Shown here: one piece after another, positions 26,598 through 36,053 of the stretch
Layout: each line of letters opens with the position of its first letter
How positions within the stretch are numbered: position 1 is the first letter of the stretch
NCBI GenBank assembly: GCA_030726065.1
Contig: JANREK010000032.1
Location: 1 to 64,000, forward strand
Reading direction: 5' to 3'
From: Sediminibacterium sp.
Lineage (GTDB): Bacteria > Bacteroidota > Bacteroidia > Chitinophagales > Chitinophagaceae
Length of the DNA: 64,000 nt
Position numbers and translations under genes: made by a program
The notes under the pieces: generated by a model
The model's input: only the letters and a program-made list of their open reading frames with translations
Databases searched by the model: none
Told to the model about the DNA's origin: nothing

Positions 26598-26957
26598 TTA
26601 ATTCACTTCACCTTCGATGGTTAATTCTGTTGGTACTTTAACACCAGCAAATTTAACAGTCACTTTCTTTTTAAATGCACCTTTTGCAGGCGATGTATAA
26701 GTAATTTTAATGGTTCCTTTTTGACCTTTTAAAATGGGCTTTTGATTGTATTCGGGTTGCGTACATCCGCATTCTGCATTTGCAAATTCAATCACTGCTG
26801 GTTTTGCATCATTATTGGTATAGCTAAAGATGACTGATTTATGTACACCTAATTTTAATTTTCCGTAATTATAATTTACTTTATCAAATTGCACACCTGT
26901 TTGTGCGATACTCTTAAATGATATTAGTGATGCAATAAGTAATAATGTTAATTTCAT
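26598..26957 (-). CDS. DUF1573 periplasmic protein (copy 2)
   Basis: 119-residue exported protein with signal peptide 'MKLTLLLIASLISFKSIAQ' and one Ig-like DUF1573 domain. The family motif is visible as 'VNYNYGKLKLG' and 'AECGCTQPEY' with the Cys-x-Cys pair. Function in Bacteroidota is unknown. It follows a longer paralogue of the same family by 101 bases; the two probably arose by tandem duplication. A terminator follows 80 bases after the stop. Confidence 0.85.
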   Translation of the reverse strand: MKLTLLLIASLISFKSIAQTGVQFDKVNYNYGKLKLGVHKSVIFSYTNNDAKPAVIEFANAECGCTQPEYNQKPILKGQKGTIKITYTSPAKGAFKKKVTVKFAGVKVPTELTIEGEVN

Positions 26958-27058
26958 GATTGAAAAATTTTAAAAATAAATTAAATAGTGTGATTGTTAA
27001 GTTAGATAAGTAAGTCAGTTTTAATGAACCAAAATCAATAAACAATGAATTGCGATAT

Positions 27059-27493
27059 TTATTGTTTATTTGGGCTATTAATGATTGGAGCTGGCGGTGC
27101 ATTGGTAATGGCAACGCCTTCCCCTGCAAATTGTGTCTGCTTAATTAAACCATTTGAAAATTCAAGTGTAGTTGCACGTGAAAATGTTCCCATGGCACTG
27201 CCATTGAAGGTAATTTGTACTTGTCCCACCTTACCGGGTGCGATTTTTTCATTGGGTTTAAAATTCGGGGTTGTACAGCCGCAACCTGGGCGTGCATTTA
27301 CCAAAGTAATGGTATTCTTGCTGATATTGGTGAATTCAATGGTGTAACTAGCTGGTTGACCGAAGCTTATTTTACCAAAGTCAAAATTATCATTTTTGAA
27401 CTTTAATGCTTGATCAATATTTGCTGCTGTTTGCGCTGAAATTGAGCTGCAAATGCCCAAAACTAGGCTTAAAACAAGTATTGCTTTTTTCAT
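27059..27493 (-). CDS. DUF1573 periplasmic protein (copy 1)
   Basis: 144-residue exported protein with signal peptide 'MKKAILVLSLVLGICSSISA'; I choose this ATG over an upstream non-ATG extension that would bury the signal peptide. One DUF1573 Ig-like domain (about 30-120): 'DNFDFGKISFGQPASYTIEF' and 'RPGCGCTTPNF' with the conserved Cys-x-Cys. The C-terminal tail is Ala/Pro-rich ('ITNAPPAPIINSPNK'). It is the upstream member of the tandem pair and divergent from the E1 gene. Confidence 0.85.
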   Translation of the reverse strand: MKKAILVLSLVLGICSSISAQTAANIDQALKFKNDNFDFGKISFGQPASYTIEFTNISKNTITLVNARPGCGCTTPNFKPNEKIAPGKVGQVQITFNGSAMGTFSRATTLEFSNGLIKQTQFAGEGVAITNAPPAPIINSPNKQ

Positions 27494-27595
27494 ATAATGA
27501 GGTTTGATTTGAGGCGTTGTTGCGTGTAAAATTATCAAAAAATAGGGAATTAAATGATTTTATCTAATTCTTGGTTTTTTATGCTTTTTGCCCCC

Positions 27596-27603
27596 TATTT
27601 TTG
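27596..27603 (+). promoter_or_regulatory. -7 box abutting the E1 start
   Basis: Exact TATTTTTG, 4 bases before the ATG at 27608. If real, either the mRNA is leaderless or the working start is the ATG at 27644. Confidence 0.4.
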
Positions 27604-27607
27604 CTGT

Positions 27608-29986
27608 ATGGAATCTACCCTTGATCCTGTTTTAACACCTGAAATGCTTTCTTTTGAAGCGTTTAAAAAATCTGTACTGGAGGATTACCGAATTGCCCTA
27701 ATGAGTAGGGAAGTAAGTTTACTTGGTCGACGTGAAGTTTTAACAGGAAAAGCAAAATTTGGGATTTTTGGAGATGGTAAGGAAATAGCCCAAGTTGCAT
27801 TAGCAAAATTTTTTCAAAAAGGCGATTTCAGAAGTGGTTATTATAGGGACCAAACTTTAATGTTTGCCATGGGCACTTCCAATGTGGAAGATTATTTTGC
27901 ACAGATATATTCTGATGTAGAAAATGATCCTTATAGTGGCGGTAAAAATATGAATGCGCATTTTGCAACGGCATTTGTAAATGAAAATGGAGAATGGCAT
28001 GATTTGGTGAATCGTTTTAATATATCTGCAGATATTGCACCCACCGCTGGTCAAATGGTAAGAGCATTAGGCTTAGCATATGCATCAAAATGTTTTAAAC
28101 AGTCAAAAAACAAGGATTTATTTTCAAATTTATCTAATGACGGAAACGAAGTTTGTTTTTGCACCATTGGGGATGCGAGTACTTCCGAAGGTCAATTTTG
28201 GGAAGTTGTTAATGCTGCGGGTGTCTTACAAATTCCCTTGGCTATTTTTGTATATGATGATGGATATGGAATTTCGGTACCCATAAAGTTGCAAACAACG
28301 AAGGGTTCCATATCTGAAGCTTTACAAGGCATGCAAAAAGAAGCCAACACCAATGGCATTAAAATTTTCACCGTAAAAGGTTGGGATTATGCGGCATTGT
28401 GTGAAGTGTTTGAACAAGGCGTCACTTATACTAGAAACACACATGTGCCTGTCGTATTTCATGTGCAGGAATTAACACAACCACAAGGACATTCCACTAG
28501 TGGAAGTCATGAAAGATATAAATCAACGGAACGTTTGCAATGGGAGCGGGAGTGGGATGGTATAAAAAAAATGAGGGAATGGTTATTGTTGAATGAATTA
28601 AGTAATGAGTCGGATTTACAAATTTTTGAAGCGCAAGTAAAGCAAGCAGTTCGGGATGCGAAATTAAGGGCTTGGAATAAATATATTGCACCCATTAACG
28701 AAAAACTCAAGCAAGGCGTTGCGTTGGCTTATCAAGGATTAAGTCAAGATGATTTATTAACGGCACAACAATTGACGCAAGAATTAATTTCGAATAGGGA
28801 ACCTTTAAAAAGAGATATTTTCAGATCACTTCATTTGGTGCTAGAAAAATTACCCAATCATCCTAATAAAAATGGGGTACTTGAATTTTTATCCAACTAT
28901 CAAAAAGAGCAAGCACCATACTATAGTAAGAATTTATACAATGAAGGTCCAAAGAGCACGTTAAATGTTGTTGGTGTTCCCGCAATAATTAATGCAGATG
29001 CGACAACCTTGAATGGCTATGAAATTTTGAATCATTATTTTGATGAGTTGTTTGCCTCCAATCCTTTGGTATATGCATTTGGTGAGGACTTAGGAAATAT
29101 TGGGGACGTAAATCAAGGCTTCGCTGGCTTGCAAATTAAGCATGGTGCTGATCGTATATTTGATACTGGTATTCGCGAGCAATCCATCATGGGACAGGCA
29201 CATGGCATGGCGATGAGAGGCTTAAGGCCGATCGCTGAAATCCAATACTTAGATTATTTATTATACGGATTACAAACCTTAAGTGATGATGTTGCAACGT
29301 TGCACTATCGCAGTAATGGTTTGCAAAGTAGTCCGGTAATTATCCGTACCAGAGGGCATCGATTGGAAGGAATATTTCATAGCGGCTCTCCGATGGGCCT
29401 TATCATTAATGCTTTAAGAGGAATGTATATATGTGTGCCAAGAAATATGGTACAAGCAGTAGGTATGTATAATACTTTACTTGCCGGTAATGATCCTGCT
29501 TTATTAATTGAGTGCTTGAATGGCTACCGCTTAAAGGAACAAATGCCTACAAATTTAATGTCCTTTAAGGTTGCTTTAGGCGTTCCTGAAATCATTAGAG
29601 AAGGAAATGATATCACAATCGTTTCTTATGGTTCTACTATTCGTATTATTGAAGATGCAGCGCTTAGATTAGCAGAAATGGGTATTGATTGCGAAATTAT
29701 CGATGTACAAACCTTATTACCATTTGATATTCATCATCAAATATTGGCATCCTTAAAAAAAACAAATCGAATTGTATTTGTAGATGAAGATGTGCCAGGT
29801 GGTGGAAGTGCTTATATGTATCAACAAGTACTTGAAGTGCAAGGCGGCTATAAGTGGTTAGATGCAACAGCACGCACCATTAGTGCAAAAGCACACCGTC
29901 CAGCATATGCAAGTGATGGCGATTATTTCTCTAAACCGAATACGGAAGAAATTATTGAGAAAATAAAAGAGATGATGGCAGAGTAG
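27608..29986 (+). CDS. Fused alpha-beta E1 component of a 2-oxoacid dehydrogenase complex
   Basis: Thiamine-diphosphate enzyme of 792 residues that decarboxylates a 2-oxoacid and passes the acyl group to lipoyl-E2. The alpha half (about 1-400) has the ThDP/Mg region 'CFCTIGDASTSEGQFWEVV' and 'VYDDGYGISVPIK'. The beta half (about 460-792) has the catalytic glutamate in 'AFGEDLGNIGDVNQGF', 'TGIREQSIMGQAHGMAMRG' and 'FVDEDVPGGGSAYMYQQ'. The fusion is a recognised Bacteroidota form, often annotated as branched-chain or generic oxoacid dehydrogenase E1; the substrate is not fixed. E2 and E3 are not in the window. ATG 27608 is chosen; 27644 is a possible alternative. Confidence 0.9.
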   Translation: MESTLDPVLTPEMLSFEAFKKSVLEDYRIALMSREVSLLGRREVLTGKAKFGIFGDGKEIAQVALAKFFQKGDFRSGYYRDQTLMFAMGTSNVEDYFAQIYSDVENDPYSGGKNMNAHFATAFVNENGEWHDLVNRFNISADIAPTAGQMVRALGLAYASKCFKQSKNKDLFSNLSNDGNEVCFCTIGDASTSEGQFWEVVNAAGVLQIPLAIFVYDDGYGISVPIKLQTTKGSISEALQGMQKEANTNGIKIFTVKGWDYAALCEVFEQGVTYTRNTHVPVVFHVQELTQPQGHSTSGSHERYKSTERLQWEREWDGIKKMREWLLLNELSNESDLQIFEAQVKQAVRDAKLRAWNKYIAPINEKLKQGVALAYQGLSQDDLLTAQQLTQELISNREPLKRDIFRSLHLVLEKLPNHPNKNGVLEFLSNYQKEQAPYYSKNLYNEGPKSTLNVVGVPAIINADATTLNGYEILNHYFDELFASNPLVYAFGEDLGNIGDVNQGFAGLQIKHGADRIFDTGIREQSIMGQAHGMAMRGLRPIAEIQYLDYLLYGLQTLSDDVATLHYRSNGLQSSPVIIRTRGHRLEGIFHSGSPMGLIINALRGMYICVPRNMVQAVGMYNTLLAGNDPALLIECLNGYRLKEQMPTNLMSFKVALGVPEIIREGNDITIVSYGSTIRIIEDAALRLAEMGIDCEIIDVQTLLPFDIHHQILASLKKTNRIVFVDEDVPGGGSAYMYQQVLEVQGGYKWLDATARTISAKAHRPAYASDGDYFSKPNTEEIIEKIKEMMAE

Positions 29987-30009
29987 CCGTAAGATTTCAC
30001 TAATGACTA

Positions 30010-30282
30010 TTAATTATTTCTACTTAAGGAATAACCTTCTAATTTTTGCGTGTGCTCCAATGAACCTAATCTAAATTTCACAGCCACCTTTGTTTGTTTT
30101 TGCAAGGCTCTTTCCATGTTGCAAAAAAATCCAGTTTGCGTTGTGTAAAAGTTGGGAGCTACTTTTGTTTCTGCACTTATTCTAAAATACCTATTTTTTA
30201 ATCCTATCGTGTCCTTCAATGGATGTATAGCATTGAAATTGAGTAGGCAGGTAGTTAATAGAATATTTAATATACTGGACAT
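30010..30282 (-). CDS. Small exported protein of unknown function
   Basis: 90-residue open frame with a hydrophobic N-terminus ('MSSILNILLTTCLLNFNAIHP') that could be a signal peptide, and a basic, ordered-looking C-terminus ('RISAETKVAPNFYTTQTG', 'RALQKQTKVAVKFRLGSLE'). I do not recognise a family. It lies 37 bases after the yebC stop on the same strand and may be co-transcribed with it. The phase and codon use look coding, and no competing frame overlaps it. Confidence 0.6.
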   Translation of the reverse strand: MSSILNILLTTCLLNFNAIHPLKDTIGLKNRYFRISAETKVAPNFYTTQTGFFCNMERALQKQTKVAVKFRLGSLEHTQKLEGYSLSRNN

Positions 30283-30319
30283 TTATTTTTTTATTGAATA
30301 AATCATAAGAGGGATAAAC

Positions 30320-31042
30320 CTACCCCATGTTGTGGAATACTTTATTGACATCTTCGTCTTCTTCTAATCTTTCAATTAGTTTACTGATGTCCTCCGCTTG
30401 TTCATCTGTTACTGGCACAGTGGTGGTGGGGATCCATTCAAGCTGTGCACTCAATGGTTGAATATTTTTATCCTCTAATGCTTTTTGTAAATTTCCAAAA
30501 TCAGCAAACGCGCATCTTAATACAATAATCGCATTACCATTATCATCATTGCTTTCTCCTAATTCATCCAAGCCGTGGTCAATTAATTCTAATTCCAAAT
30601 CATCCATATTTACACCTTCTGGGCTTAAATTAAACACACCCATTTTTTTAAATTGAAAACTCACACTTCCACTATTGCCTAATGCACCATGCCCTTTGTT
30701 AAAATGACTTTTCACATTGGCCACAGTTCTTACATGATTGTCGGTAGCGGTTTCCACTAACAATGCAACACCATGGGGTGCATAACCTTCGTACAAAATT
30801 TCCTCATAGTTGCTCGTATCTTTTCCCATCGCACGCTTAATGGCAGCTTCCACTCTATCCTTAGGCATTCCTACACTTCGTGCATTTTGATAACACCTTC
30901 TTAAAGCAGGGTTGTCATCTGGGTTAGGTCCACTCGATTTCACAGCAATCACAATTTCTTTACCGATTCGGGTAAATTGTTTTGCCATACGATCAAAACG
31001 CTTGAACATGGTGGCTTTTCGAACTTCAAATATTCTTCCCAT
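30320..31042 (-). CDS. yebC: YebC/PmpR family regulator
   Basis: 240-residue member of the YebC/TACO1 family, known both as DNA-binding regulators and as ribosome-associated factors that ease translation of proline stretches. Motifs '[19 protein letters not shown]', '[20 protein letters not shown]' and '[14 protein letters not shown]' are diagnostic; three-domain length is normal. It begins 22 bases after an exact -7 box. A strong terminator separates it from the upstream permease gene. Confidence 0.93.
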   Translation of the reverse strand: MGRIFEVRKATMFKRFDRMAKQFTRIGKEIVIAVKSSGPNPDDNPALRRCYQNARSVGMPKDRVEAAIKRAMGKDTSNYEEILYEGYAPHGVALLVETATDNHVRTVANVKSHFNKGHGALGNSGSVSFQFKKMGVFNLSPEGVNMDDLELELIDHGLDELGESNDDNGNAIIVLRCAFADFGNLQKALEDKNIQPLSAQLEWIPTTTVPVTDEQAEDISKLIERLEEDEDVNKVFHNMG

Positions 31043-31064
31043 AGTAGTATATTATTGAGGTCTG

Positions 31065-31072
31065 CAAAAATA
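31065..31072 (-). promoter_or_regulatory. -7 box for yebC
   Basis: Exact TATTTTTG on the minus strand, 22 bases before the yebC ATG and directly after the upstream terminator. Confidence 0.6.
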
Positions 31073-31081
31073 AGCTAAAAA

Positions 31082-31113
31082 AATAATCCCCCCGAGTACT
31101 CGGGGGGATTATT
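31082..31113 (-). terminator. Terminator of the APC permease gene
   Basis: Perfect 32-base palindrome, arms AATAATCCCCCCGAGT / ACTCGGGGGGATTATT, followed on the minus strand by a T run. Confidence 0.9.
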
Positions 31114-31134
31114 ATCAATTATGCATCAATAGCA

Positions 31135-32628
31135 TTAGTCATTTAATTTACTATGCTTACGACTATATACGAAATACACCACCAAGCCTAAGGCCATCCA
31201 GGCAAAGGCAACCTTTAATGTTTGGGCATCTAGGGCAAATATCATCGCCAAGCAAATAACCGCTCCTAAAATAGGAACCAATGGCACTAAAGGTGTCTTA
31301 AATGGTCTTTCCATATCTGGTGATTTGCGTCTTAAAATCCAAATACCAGCACTCACCAATACAAATGCGAACAAGGTTCCGAAGGAGGTTAAATCACCCG
31401 CTACATTACCTGGTACAAATGCAGCAAATGCACCCACAAAAACAAATAAAATCCAGTTTGATTTATAAGGCGTTCTGTATTTAGGATGTAATTCAGAAAA
31501 TATTTTAGGCAATAATCCGTCATTCGCCATAGAGAAGAATACACGAGATTGTCCCATTAACATGACTAAAATTACTGAGCTAAAGCCAGCTAAAATAGCC
31601 ACGGTCACTGCGGTTGCCAACCAACCATAACCTGTCATATAGGTTGAAATTGCATAGGCCACAGAAGCTTCACGACCTTTTAGAGGATCCACGAAATCCT
31701 TCCAGTTAGCCACCCCAGTTAATACGTGTCCAAATAGGATATATAAAATGGTACAAACTACTAATGAACCTAAAATACCAATGGGCATATCTCTTTTTGG
31801 ATTTTTTGCTTCCTGTGCAGCCGTTGAAACAGCATCAAAACCAATGAATGCAAAAAACACAATGGCAGCACCACCCAGTACGCCACCCCAGCCATGCTTG
31901 AATGCGCCTGAGTAATCTGCAATCACCTTACCCGCAGCATCAATGACTGCTGGTTGGTTTGCAGGAATTAAATAAGGCGTATGGTTTTCAGGACGAATAA
32001 ACTGCCATCCCAAAACAATAAATATAATTACAATCGCCACTTTTATAAACACAATAATTGCGTTTACAATTGCCGATTCCTGTGTTCCTTTGATTAATAA
32101 TAAGGTTAACAATAATAAAATTACCAATGCGGGGGCATTCATAATACCATGTCGTAATATACCATCTGCGCCAGTCATACTTTCAAAAGGGGAGTGGCTC
32201 CATTCATAAGGAATACTCCCTCCCAGCAGCTTGTTTAAATATTCACTCCAAGCGATGGATACTGTGGCAGCGCCCAAGGCATATTCCATAATTAAAGCCC
32301 ATCCAATAATCCATGCAACTGTTTCGCCCATGGTTACATATGAATAAGCATAAGCACTTCCTGAAATAGGGATCATTGCAGCGAACTCAGCATAGCATAG
32401 TCCTGCAAAAGCGCAACCAATAGCTGCAACAATGAAGGATAATGTAACCGCTGGTCCAGCAGCTTGTCCCGCAGCGGCTGCGGTTCTGACAAATAAGCCA
32501 GCGCCTATAATGGCACCAACGCCTAATGCAATTAAATTACCTGCGCCTAATGTGCGTTTTAATCCTTTTCCACCATCATCTGCCTGTGCTAACATGGCGG
32601 ACAAATCTTTTTTTCTAAATAAACTCAT
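31135..32628 (-). CDS. APC-family amino acid permease (CAT-like)
   Basis: Inner-membrane transporter of 497 residues with about 12-13 helices. The N-terminal signature 'IALGVGAIIGAGLFVRTAA' (about residue 33) is the APC unwound-helix motif, followed by 'GPAVTLSFIVAAIGCAFAG' and 'FFAFIGFDAVSTAAQEAKN' (about 257). The pattern matches the cationic amino acid transporter (CAT) subgroup, which uptakes amino acids with H+; substrate is unproven. Single gene bounded by its own -7 box and a strong terminator. Confidence 0.9.
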   Translation of the reverse strand: MSLFRKKDLSAMLAQADDGGKGLKRTLGAGNLIALGVGAIIGAGLFVRTAAAAGQAAGPAVTLSFIVAAIGCAFAGLCYAEFAAMIPISGSAYAYSYVTMGETVAWIIGWALIMEYALGAATVSIAWSEYLNKLLGGSIPYEWSHSPFESMTGADGILRHGIMNAPALVILLLLTLLLIKGTQESAIVNAIIVFIKVAIVIIFIVLGWQFIRPENHTPYLIPANQPAVIDAAGKVIADYSGAFKHGWGGVLGGAAIVFFAFIGFDAVSTAAQEAKNPKRDMPIGILGSLVVCTILYILFGHVLTGVANWKDFVDPLKGREASVAYAISTYMTGYGWLATAVTVAILAGFSSVILVMLMGQSRVFFSMANDGLLPKIFSELHPKYRTPYKSNWILFVFVGAFAAFVPGNVAGDLTSFGTLFAFVLVSAGIWILRRKSPDMERPFKTPLVPLVPILGAVICLAMIFALDAQTLKVAFAWMALGLVVYFVYSRKHSKLND

Positions 32629-32652
32629 AGTTATTGGTTTCGGTTTTCAATT

Positions 32653-32660
32653 CAAAAATA
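32653..32660 (-). promoter_or_regulatory. -7 box for the APC permease gene
   Basis: Exact TATTTTTG on the minus strand, 24 bases before the ATG. Confidence 0.6.
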
Positions 32661-32815
32661 AGGTGTTGTTTTTGAGCTAATTGTAATTGAACACAATTTA
32701 GGTTGGAAAATAGTACTTTTTTCGCGAAAATGCCTTCATTTTTATATAAAATACACCCTTGTATGGAGGTATTTTTTTTAGGACTTAAGTCTTATATTGC
32801 ATTACTAATAATGCT

Positions 32816-34063
32816 ATGAAAAAATCAAATAAACTCACCCTCTATATTTTAGTCGCAATGATTTTGGGTGCAATTTTGGGCTACATCATTAATAAAAATT
32901 ATGATGCGGTTTATATTGAAAAATTTTCTAAAAATATTAAGCTATTAACGACCATCTTTTTAAGGTTGGTGCAAATGATTATTGCGCCATTGGTATTTAC
33001 AACTTTGGTAGTCGGAATTGCAAAGCTAGGGGATTTAAAAACCGTAGGTCGTGTGGGAGGAAAAGCCATGTTGTGGTTTATTACTGCCTCATTGGTAAGT
33101 TTATTAATCGGACTGGTGTTGGTGAATATATTTAAGCCAGGATTGGGCATTGATTTAAGCAATGCGGATATGAGTGGTGCAAAAGATGTCATGGGGAAAA
33201 CCCAAACTTTTAGCATGATCAATTTTATAGAACATGTTTTTCCAAAAAGCATGTTTGAGGCAATGGCCAATAATGAAATATTACAGATTGTTATATTCAG
33301 TATCTTTTTTGGTGTGGCCGCTGCAGCAATAGGTGAAGCAGCCAAAGGATTTATTAAAGCGTTAGAAACAGTTTCTCATGTTATATTAAAAATGGTGGGC
33401 TATGTGATGAACTTTGCACCGCTGGGGGTTTTTGGTGCCATTGCTGCAGTCATTGCCACAAAGGGCTTGGCTATTTTTATATTTTATGGCAAATATTTAA
33501 TGTACTTTTTATTCGGTATCGGCGTTTTATGGGTGGTATTGTTAGGGGTTGGATTTATTATTTTAGGCAAACGTGTACCCTCATTATTAAAACATATCAC
33601 GTCACCATTAGTTATTGCTTTTAGTACCACTAGTAGTGAAGCCGTGTTCCCGAAATTAACGGAGGAGTTAGAAAAGTTTGGATGTAAGGATAAAATTGTA
33701 TCCTTTATTTTGCCATTAGGGTACTCCTTTAATTTAGATGGTAGTATGATGTATATGACCTTTGCAAGTTTGGCGATTGCGCAAGCCTATGGTATACACA
33801 TTGATATTCCAACACAGTTAACCATGTTATTGGTATTGATGCTTACAAGCAAGGGAATTGCAGGTGTGCCTCGTGCCTCACTAGTCGTTGTTACAGCTAC
33901 ATGTGCCATGTTTAATATTCCACCTGAAGGCATCGCATTAATTTTACCTATTGACCACTTTTGCGATATGTTCCGATCTGCTACGAATGTTTTAGGTAAT
34001 AGTCTGGCAACAACAGTAGTCAGTAAATGGGAAGGTGCATTAGAAAATCCAACACAAGCATAA
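32816..34063 (+). CDS. Dicarboxylate/amino acid:cation symporter (DAACS family)
   Basis: Glutamate/aspartate/C4-dicarboxylate symporter of the GltP/DctA/SLC1 fold, 415 residues. The family's re-entrant loop 1 is seen in 'FSTTSSEAVFPKLTEEL' (about residue 264), the TM7 motif NxDGT appears as 'SFNLDGSMMYMTFASLAIA' (Thr replaced by Ser), loop 2 as 'TSKGIAGVPRASLVVV', and TM8 as 'DHFCDMFRSATNVLGNSLA'. It is the first of four plus-strand genes; the next begins 10 bases later. Substrate preference between amino acid and dicarboxylate is not decided. Confidence 0.92.
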   Translation: MKKSNKLTLYILVAMILGAILGYIINKNYDAVYIEKFSKNIKLLTTIFLRLVQMIIAPLVFTTLVVGIAKLGDLKTVGRVGGKAMLWFITASLVSLLIGLVLVNIFKPGLGIDLSNADMSGAKDVMGKTQTFSMINFIEHVFPKSMFEAMANNEILQIVIFSIFFGVAAAAIGEAAKGFIKALETVSHVILKMVGYVMNFAPLGVFGAIAAVIATKGLAIFIFYGKYLMYFLFGIGVLWVVLLGVGFIILGKRVPSLLKHITSPLVIAFSTTSSEAVFPKLTEELEKFGCKDKIVSFILPLGYSFNLDGSMMYMTFASLAIAQAYGIHIDIPTQLTMLLVLMLTSKGIAGVPRASLVVVTATCAMFNIPPEGIALILPIDHFCDMFRSATNVLGNSLATTVVSKWEGALENPTQA

Positions 34064-34073
34064 AATATTATTA

Positions 34074-34748
34074 ATGATTACTTTACTGGAAGTTTTTCAC
34101 TGGAGTCAACTACTACAACCGCAGTTTTATATTGAGCATGGGGGTTTGTGGTTATTGTTATTTGTCGTTTTTGCTGAAACGGGATTATTTTTTGGCTTTT
34201 TTTTACCAGGAGATAGTTTGCTATTTGTTGCAGGTATTTATAGTACACCGCTGGTGTCGCAAATTTTCGTAACGGATAGTGAGTGGCTTAATTTAGGAAT
34301 TCTATTTGCATTTATATCCGTTGCTGGAATTTTGGGTAATTACGTGGGCTATTACATTGGTAAAAAGGTGGGCCCAGCGATGTATGAATGGAAGGATAAT
34401 TTATTGTTTAAGAAAAAGTATTTAGTGCAAGCGCATGAATTTTATGAAAAACACGGAGGACGTGCCATTGTAATTGCAAGATTCATACCTATTGTTCGAA
34501 CTTTCGCGCCCATTATTGCTGGGATTGTTGCCATGGATAAAAAAAAGTTTGTTTATTTTAATGTGGTGGGTTGTTTGGCTTGGGTTTCGAGTATGTTATG
34601 TGCCGGACATTTTTTACAAGCTTGGATTTTAAAACAATTTCAATTCGACTTAAAAAATCATTTAGAGGTCATTGTATTAAGTATTGTTTTGGTGACCACC
34701 TTGCCAGTGATTATCAATGTAATTTTGCATCGTTCTCGTAAATCTTAA
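34074..34748 (+). CDS. DedA family membrane protein
   Basis: 224-residue inner-membrane protein with about five helices, of the DedA/VTT (SNARE-associated) family linked to undecaprenyl-phosphate or phospholipid flipping. Typical motifs: 'FFGFFLPGDSLLFVAG' (about residue 40), 'GNYVGYYIGKKVGPA' and the Arg/Pro signature 'RFIPIVRTFAPIIAGI' (about 140). It starts 10 bases after the symporter and precedes an MFS gene by 42. Co-location with a cell-envelope glycosyltransferase is consistent with an envelope role, which is inference. Confidence 0.92.
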   Translation: MITLLEVFHWSQLLQPQFYIEHGGLWLLLFVVFAETGLFFGFFLPGDSLLFVAGIYSTPLVSQIFVTDSEWLNLGILFAFISVAGILGNYVGYYIGKKVGPAMYEWKDNLLFKKKYLVQAHEFYEKHGGRAIVIARFIPIVRTFAPIIAGIVAMDKKKFVYFNVVGCLAWVSSMLCAGHFLQAWILKQFQFDLKNHLEVIVLSIVLVTTLPVIINVILHRSRKS

Positions 34749-34790
34749 TTTGGAAACAATTAATTAAGTAATATAGATAATTTATTAAAA

Positions 34791-36041
34791 ATGAATACGA
34801 ATAAACAAATTGGACTTTTGTCATTGCCTGTATTTGTTGCTGCTTTGGGCTATTTTGTAGATGTATATGATTTGTTATTGTTTACCATTGTTAGGCAAAC
34901 AAGTGTCATGAGTATTGGGTCCACTGCGGAAACTATTATTGTGGATAGCGCACATATTATCAACTGGCAAATGTCTGGCTTATTAATTGGTGGTATATTA
35001 TGGGGGGTGTTGGGCGATAAAAAAGGCAGATTAAAAGTTTTATTCGGTTCCATTTTATTATACTCGGTGGCAAATATCTTAACCTCCTTTGTTCAAAATG
35101 TAGATCAATACGCCTACTGTCGTTTTATCGGGGGTATCGGCTTAGCGGGCGAGTTGGGCGCAGGAATCACTTTAGTTTCAGAGATGCTTCCTAAACATAA
35201 AAGAGGGATTGGTACTTCCATGGTCGCGGGAATTGGTTTGTTTGGCGCTGTGTTTGCTTATTTCACATTTAAGTATACTAATGATTGGCGTTTGTGTTAT
35301 CAAATAGGTGGGGTACTTGGATTTTTTCTTTTGATATTGCGTGTTAAAGTAGCGGAGTCGTTTATGTTTGAATCAGTCAAGTTGTCAAAATTAGCTAAAG
35401 GCAATTTTTTTATGTTTTTTCAAAATAAGAAAAGATTTGTAAAATATATTACTGCTATTTTAATAGGACTTCCTACTTGGTTTGTGATTGGTGTATTAAT
35501 TAACTATAGTAATAAATTTGCTAGTTCCTTGTATGAAATTAATTTAATTGATTCAGGGAGATCAATTATGCTAGCTTATGTAGGTATTGCTACTGGTGAT
35601 TTGTTAATTGGCTATGTGAGTCAATATTTTAAAAGTCGAAAAAAGGCTTTGCTGCTTTTTTATATTTTAAACATTATCGGAATGATATTGTTTTTCAGTC
35701 CATTTAATAACAATGATGGCCGAATGTACCTTATATGTGCTTTTTTGGGCTTTAGTACTGGCTACTGGGCAATATTTAATCAAATGGCAGCGGAACAATT
35801 TGGAACCAATTTGCGCGCGACCGCTGCAACGACCATACCCAATATGGTACGCGGTGCATTGCCCTTAATTAATTTTTTATTCTTAGATATATTACAAAAA
35901 AAATTAGGTTGGGATATTGTGCAAAGTGGCATGTTTACGGGAGCTATCGTAATGGTAATTACTTTAGTTGCTTATTTCTTTACTGAGGAAACTTATCATA
36001 AGGATTTGGATTATATGGAGCATGACAATCCACTTCCTTAG
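34791..36041 (+). CDS. MFS transporter
   Basis: Major facilitator superfamily protein, 416 residues with 12 helices. 'YFVDVYDLLLFTIVRQTS' in TM1 and motif A 'LGDKKGRLKVLFGSIL' (TM2-TM3 loop) resemble metabolite/H+ symporters of the sugar-acid or sialate type. 'GGIGLAGELGAGITLVSEML' in TM4-5 is also typical. It lies 42 bases after dedA and 12 before the glycosyltransferase. Substrate unknown. Confidence 0.88.
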   Translation: MNTNKQIGLLSLPVFVAALGYFVDVYDLLLFTIVRQTSVMSIGSTAETIIVDSAHIINWQMSGLLIGGILWGVLGDKKGRLKVLFGSILLYSVANILTSFVQNVDQYAYCRFIGGIGLAGELGAGITLVSEMLPKHKRGIGTSMVAGIGLFGAVFAYFTFKYTNDWRLCYQIGGVLGFFLLILRVKVAESFMFESVKLSKLAKGNFFMFFQNKKRFVKYITAILIGLPTWFVIGVLINYSNKFASSLYEINLIDSGRSIMLAYVGIATGDLLIGYVSQYFKSRKKALLLFYILNIIGMILFFSPFNNNDGRMYLICAFLGFSTGYWAIFNQMAAEQFGTNLRATAATTIPNMVRGALPLINFLFLDILQKKLGWDIVQSGMFTGAIVMVITLVAYFFTEETYHKDLDYMEHDNPLP

Positions 36042-36053
36042 TTTTAAACCCAT

